Origin: CAZBUB01 sp046546355
GTDB taxonomy: Bacteria > Desulfobacterota > Desulfovibrionia > Desulfovibrionales > Desulfothermaceae
NCBI GenBank assembly: GCA_046546355.1
Contig: JBKGXZ010000035.1
Location: 1 to 15,396 of the forward strand
Direction of reading: 5' to 3'
DNA: 15,396 bases
Under the pieces are notes generated by a model, which did not search any database, was not told where the DNA came from, and worked only from the letters and a program-made list of their open reading frames with translations. The translations under genes were made by a program, and so were the position numbers. Shown here in pieces: positions 12,616 to 15,396 of this stretch. How positions within the stretch are numbered: position 1 is the first letter of the stretch; each line of letters starts with the position of its first letter.

Positions 12616-12755
12616 AGGAAGGATCCTGCTGCCCATGAGCAGCGTGGGGGATATCCAGAGCATCCCTGGGGAGCTGTTTGCCAAGTTCCAGACCAGCTTT
12701 TACTCGGATCCTATAGATTCGGTGTTCAAGGGTAACCGTCCAATAAACCCCATTT
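12616..12755 (+). pseudogene. brxL: BREX Lon-like protease BrxL, C-terminal remnant
   Basis: Directly at the end of the pglZ homology, another frame reads RILLPMSSVGDIQSIPGELFAKFQTSFYSDPIDSVFKG, then NRPINPI and a TAA (12753-12755). This resembles the extreme C-terminus of BrxL, whose Lon-protease-like domain ends with a vLLP...DI..vP.elf.k....FYsDP.DAvfK pattern. In type 1 BREX operons brxL lies directly after pglZ, so the order and strand kept here are what a single deletion of about 4 kb from early pglZ to late brxL would leave. An ATG (12635) overlaps the fused pglZ-frame stop as ATGA, but a product of about 40 residues is unlikely to be functional. Identification of so short a fragment from memory is less sure than pglZ. 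Confidence 0.55.
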
Positions 12756-12770
12756 AACGCTGCCGGCTAG

Positions 12771-12802
12771 ATCTGCTATGGACTGGGGGTGGAGTAGCAG
12801 AT
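12771..12802. repeat. Short inverted repeat before the second unknown ORF
   Basis: ATCTGCTA (12771-12778) and TAGCAGAT (12795-12802) are perfect complements 16 bases apart, ending 15 bases before the start codon. It could be an operator, or the relic of an insertion end. Confidence 0.35.
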
Positions 12803-12817
12803 TCAGAGAATAGCATC

Positions 12818-13093
12818 ATGCCTAGAGCAACCCTCCCCTTCGATCCCCTCAGCTACCTGGAGGGTTACATGCGCCTGCGCGTGGACCTGGACCCCAGGGG
12901 CAGGATCATCCTGCAAGGTCTGGGCAGGCTGGAGCCTCATCACGCGAAGCGGGCGCTGTGGGTCAGGGACACCTACGACAGGCTGCTGCGCATGCAGCTG
13001 GATGCGCCAAAGCGCGAGATGCGGCCCTCGGTGCGCAAGCTGCTGGCGCAGGGGAGGATTGCGATTCGGGGTGGGAGGTATGTTTTGGCTTGA
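12818..13093 (+). CDS. Unknown short protein, copy 2 (paralogue of 10674-10937)
   Basis: A 91-residue protein, the better preserved of the two copies. MPRATLPFDP precedes the shared part, which begins LSYLEGYMRLRVDLDPRGRIILQGLGRLEPHHAKRALWVRDTYDRLL and ends RGGRYVLA. I recognise no family. The composition is basic (many Arg) and compact, and could be one strand-helix-strand unit. The high identity at both protein and DNA level, with differences in third positions and conservative residues, argues for a duplicated gene that has been under some selection rather than random sequence. It directly follows the BREX scar. The 276 bases after it (13094-13369) hold the upstream region of the AT-rich gene pair, including the palindrome AGCTGAT-C-ATCAGCT (13268-13282). 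Confidence 0.6.
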   Translation: MPRATLPFDPLSYLEGYMRLRVDLDPRGRIILQGLGRLEPHHAKRALWVRDTYDRLLRMQLDAPKREMRPSVRKLLAQGRIAIRGGRYVLA

Positions 13094-13342
13094 GTTTGGA
13101 TGCATTGACTTGAGATAATGGGCAAGGCAAAAGTAAAAAAATCTAGCTTTAAAAATGGATAAAGCAATCTGTTCAAACCAATGGTGTCTGATCATTTTGT
13201 TATCATAGCCGGGGTAAATCGTCCCATATAAGAACTTCTAGAGACTCATGCATTGTATCGATTTAAAAGCTGATCATCAGCTCTGGACCAATGAAATCGT
13301 CGGATGAATTAGCAAAACGTCCCCGTTGTTTAGATTGTTAGA

Positions 13343-13369
13343 ACACTAGTGTGATTAAATGGAGAATAA
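13343..13369 (+). promoter_or_regulatory. Palindrome and ribosome site before the AT-rich gene pair
   Basis: ACACTAGTGT (13343-13352) is a perfect ten-base palindrome, placed 17 bases before the ATG at 13370. GGAG (13361-13364) is five bases before that ATG and fixes the start. A weak TTGTTA lies at 13336, but no convincing -10 follows. Confidence 0.35.
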
Positions 13370-14287
13370 ATGAAGGTTAAAATACATCCATTTGAATGGA
13401 ATACAACAAATTCAGTTGAGCTAAGAGATTTTTTTAACTATATAAAAAATAACGGACCCATAAAAAAAGAAAACAAAATATGTGCACTTGCTAAACTGGA
13501 AGCAAAGAATTATTGGGCTGGCCTTATTCTTACTGCAAGATGTGCTAATGCCTTCTGTAAGTTGACTGAGGATGATAAAGGCTTTAAGCTTACACATGAG
13601 GAGCTTGAGCAGAATTCTAATCTTGCGGAATTCAATTTTTTTATAATTAATGATAATACTGGCAGAGGGTTATATCAACATTATTATCAGTCTCCATTCA
13701 TATCTACTGCCACAAGAACATTTAAAAGCATATTTAAAGATTTGTGTAATGAAAATAAGAAGAATGAGATGGAAAATTATAATAATGACAGTAAGAAGAT
13801 AAAAAAAATTAATAAAAAATACAACGGAACGTTAAAATATACAATATTATTAACTCCTGAAACTTTTGAAAAAAGAATATCAGAGTTGAAGCGGGCAAAA
13901 TCATTTTCCTTTGAATTCACAACCATAAAGCCAGAGGAGAGAAAGTTCTGTCCTGCTTCAGGGTTGGCAAATCGTGTATCTCATAACGTATTTTTTTCAA
14001 AAGACACTAATTGGTCGGAAACAATAAATGCTATACGGGAAACACTGAACAAAAATCCCCTAAAGAGAGGAAAAGTCAACGGCATCGATCAGTTAGATGA
14101 GGATGTCGTTATTAAATACAATAATTGTTATGAAGTTCTTGATAAATATGAATTCGATGATATTATAAAAAAAATAAACATAGACTCAAATAATCTCGAT
14201 TTTTCAATAAGATCAAGCGATATGGTGCAAAAATTACTGTCAGTTTCACAAAATGCTTCAATAATGCTGGAAGTTGAGACAGTATGA
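13370..14287 (+). CDS. Unknown AT-rich 305-residue protein (first gene of a two-gene module)
   Basis: A soluble, Lys/Asn/Ile-rich protein with no signal peptide or membrane segment. I do not recognise it. Visible parts are an N-terminal mixed region ending in FNFFIINDNTGRGLYQHYYQSPFIST (about 88-113), a highly charged Asn/Lys linker (128-152), a strand-rich stretch KYTILLTPETFEKRISELKRAKSFSFEFTTI (156-186) and a C-terminal helical part. The AT content and the AAA/AAT/ATA codon use contrast sharply with the CTG/CAG/AGG style of all genes to the left, so it is recently acquired. It overlaps the next gene as ATGA. A cytosolic protein coupled to a small four-helix membrane protein is the plan of several phage-defence systems (sensor or enzyme plus membrane effector, as in Kiwa), but I claim no homology to any. 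Confidence 0.8.
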   Translation: MKVKIHPFEWNTTNSVELRDFFNYIKNNGPIKKENKICALAKLEAKNYWAGLILTARCANAFCKLTEDDKGFKLTHEELEQNSNLAEFNFFIINDNTGRGLYQHYYQSPFISTATRTFKSIFKDLCNENKKNEMENYNNDSKKIKKINKKYNGTLKYTILLTPETFEKRISELKRAKSFSFEFTTIKPEERKFCPASGLANRVSHNVFFSKDTNWSETINAIRETLNKNPLKRGKVNGIDQLDEDVVIKYNNCYEVLDKYEFDDIIKKINIDSNNLDFSIRSSDMVQKLLSVSQNASIMLEVETV

Positions 14288-14778
14288 AAAAAGTCTTTTT
14301 TATACCACTTTTAGCATTTATTGTTACGATGGTTATTATGCTTTATTTGAGTAAAGATATTTGCATTTATAACTCTTATGAAAAAAATGTAAGGCCATAT
14401 TTATTTTTTGGATTTTTAACTATTGGCAGTTTTTTATTGTCTCTGAAAACATCTATATTGTTAACTCTCAAGGAAAAACTCTTTGACTCAGAAGAATATA
14501 AAAATAGATTTAAATTAACACAGCAGCTTGATCCAAGAAAAAAAAGATATCAGCCAGTAGAAGAGCTTGGTAACTTATTGTTATATTCTGTAGCATTTGC
14601 TTTGTTAACTTCTATTATGCATTTCACTTTAGGATTTATACCTTCAGACATTATTGCTTCGATATGCATATCAGTATCGGCTAGCGTAATCTCATTAGTA
14701 TTTTTATGTTGGTGGTTTATTAGAATCAATTTGCAGGAGTGGTTTAAAGGTCTTAAGGAAAGTGAAAAAATAGAATAA
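14284..14778 (+). CDS. Unknown four-helix membrane protein (second gene of the module)
   Basis: A 164-residue protein with four likely membrane segments at about 4-23, 39-60, 95-118 and 121-148. A basic cytosolic loop (about 61-94, with DPRKKRYQP) separates the two hairpins, and a short charged tail follows. The even number of segments puts both ends on the same side, probably inside by the positive-inside rule. I recognise no family. Its ATG lies in the stop of the preceding gene (ATGA), so the two are translated together and their products probably act together. It shares the AT-rich codon style. A membrane-depolarising or pore-type effector triggered by the first protein is a reasonable hypothesis only. 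Confidence 0.8.
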   Translation: MKKVFFIPLLAFIVTMVIMLYLSKDICIYNSYEKNVRPYLFFGFLTIGSFLLSLKTSILLTLKEKLFDSEEYKNRFKLTQQLDPRKKRYQPVEELGNLLLYSVAFALLTSIMHFTLGFIPSDIIASICISVSASVISLVFLCWWFIRINLQEWFKGLKESEKIE

Positions 14779-15396
14779 TCTAATTATTTTTCAAATCAAC
14801 AAGATCAACCGTACGAATTAAGTTTAAATGATATTGTTTTGCAACTAAAACAAATGATAAATACTTTGTGTTCTAATAATAATCATTCCAACATTTGAGA
14901 TTTTTTCTGAATGTTTACTAGATCTGTGGCCTGCTAATTCATCAACAGCCCCGAGTTCCAGTCCTTGAAATAAAAACGGTACAGCAGAATCTCTAGAGGA
15001 CTAAAAGCGTCCAGAGCTTGAGATCCGTCAGGCTGCTGGCCTTACTGATCCAAATGAGATCTTTTTCTGCTGCTATCCCATAGAACGTACATCTCATCCC
15101 GTGGTGCAGTCCCAAATTCCTGCTGGAATCTGGGAAAAGCAGAGACCGAAGACGGACTCAGCCCCACACTCCGCACAGCTTCCGCTTAGAAGTTGCTATT
15201 TCGGAACCCGCACAGGAAAAAGCGGTGCAGCGCAGCCAGCAGCGCCTCAGTCGGTCAGATAAGGTAGATGTCATACAAACGATCCTGACCGCCTGCCACG
15301 CTGCTGACCAGCGCTGATCCCTATAAATCTCTTCCCACCCGCCACCCCTCGGAGGAGCCCCAGCTCAATCCCCAGGTGTGGCCCCGGCCCGCAGAC
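14779..15396. other. 618-base stretch without a supportable gene
   Basis: The first 130 bases continue the AT-rich style of the module; from about 14930 the composition returns to that of the host. A plus-strand frame stays open from about 15007 to the TAA at 15260-15262 (it includes ELEIRQAAGLTDPNEIFF), and a minus-strand frame reads MRCTFYGIAAEKDLIWISKASS at about 15097-15030; neither has a ribosome site or a family match I know. It may be decayed coding sequence. No tRNA, repeat array or terminator is visible. Confidence 0.4.

Noticed and set aside
12803..13195. 130-codon minus-strand ORF opposite the second unknown ORF
   Set aside because: Copy 1 and copy 2 differ mainly at positions that are silent or conservative in the plus frame, so the plus strand is the coding one.
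10458..15396. CRISPR array
   Set aside because: No regularly spaced repeats of 20-40 bases are present; the only repeats are the two ORF copies, short palindromes and one 13-base tandem pair.

Overview
The window reads as a chromosomal piece of a deltaproteobacterial sulfate reducer of the Desulfovibrio kind (Desulfovibrionales). The reasons are a MoeA-type protein with an extra periplasmic-binding-protein-like domain, fliJ next to a MotE-like gene, a small two-CXXC selenoprotein, and a codon style very rich in CTG, CAG and the Arg codon AGG. This is an inference from gene content; there is no rRNA or marker to prove it.

Bases 1-10460 are ordinary, densely packed core genome. The 3' part of an S-adenosylmethionine hydrolase gene converges on a MoeA/PBP-like molybdopterin gene. 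Divergent from that lies a tight plus-strand run fliJ - motE-like - truA - panC - panD, whose genes overlap or nearly touch: flagellar export and motor assembly, tRNA pseudouridylation, and the two enzymes that supply pantoate ligation and beta-alanine for CoA. trpS and an M50 site-2-type membrane protease follow on the minus strand, separated by a palindromic intergenic repeat. gpmA (plus) converges on a hotdog acyl-CoA thioesterase (minus). Directly upstream of the thioesterase lies a 68-residue selenoprotein whose in-frame UGA hides it from ordinary ORF calling; a hairpin with the features of a bacterial SECIS element sits just after the UGA. A DUF721/DciA-like gene, a small Rho-N-like helical protein, and a tRNA-Gln/tRNA-Glu pair with its own promoter and terminator complete this part.

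Bases 10460-15396, just behind the tRNAs, are an accessory region made largely of gene wreckage. It holds two 85 % identical copies of a short unknown ORF. Between them lie a stump of an IS1595-family transposase, a DUF433/DUF5615 toxin-antitoxin pair whose toxin 3' end is lost at the IS, the first 22 codons of a UPF0175 antitoxin, hairpin repeats, and a scar in which the start of pglZ is joined to the very end of brxL. That scar is what a single internal deletion of a BREX phage-defence operon would leave.

Beyond the second ORF copy, base composition becomes strongly AT-rich over two translationally coupled genes: a 305-residue soluble protein of no family I recognise and a 164-residue protein with four membrane segments. 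Their composition, arrangement and position in a defence graveyard make them a candidate undescribed two-gene (probably defence) module. The last 600 bases hold no gene I can support.
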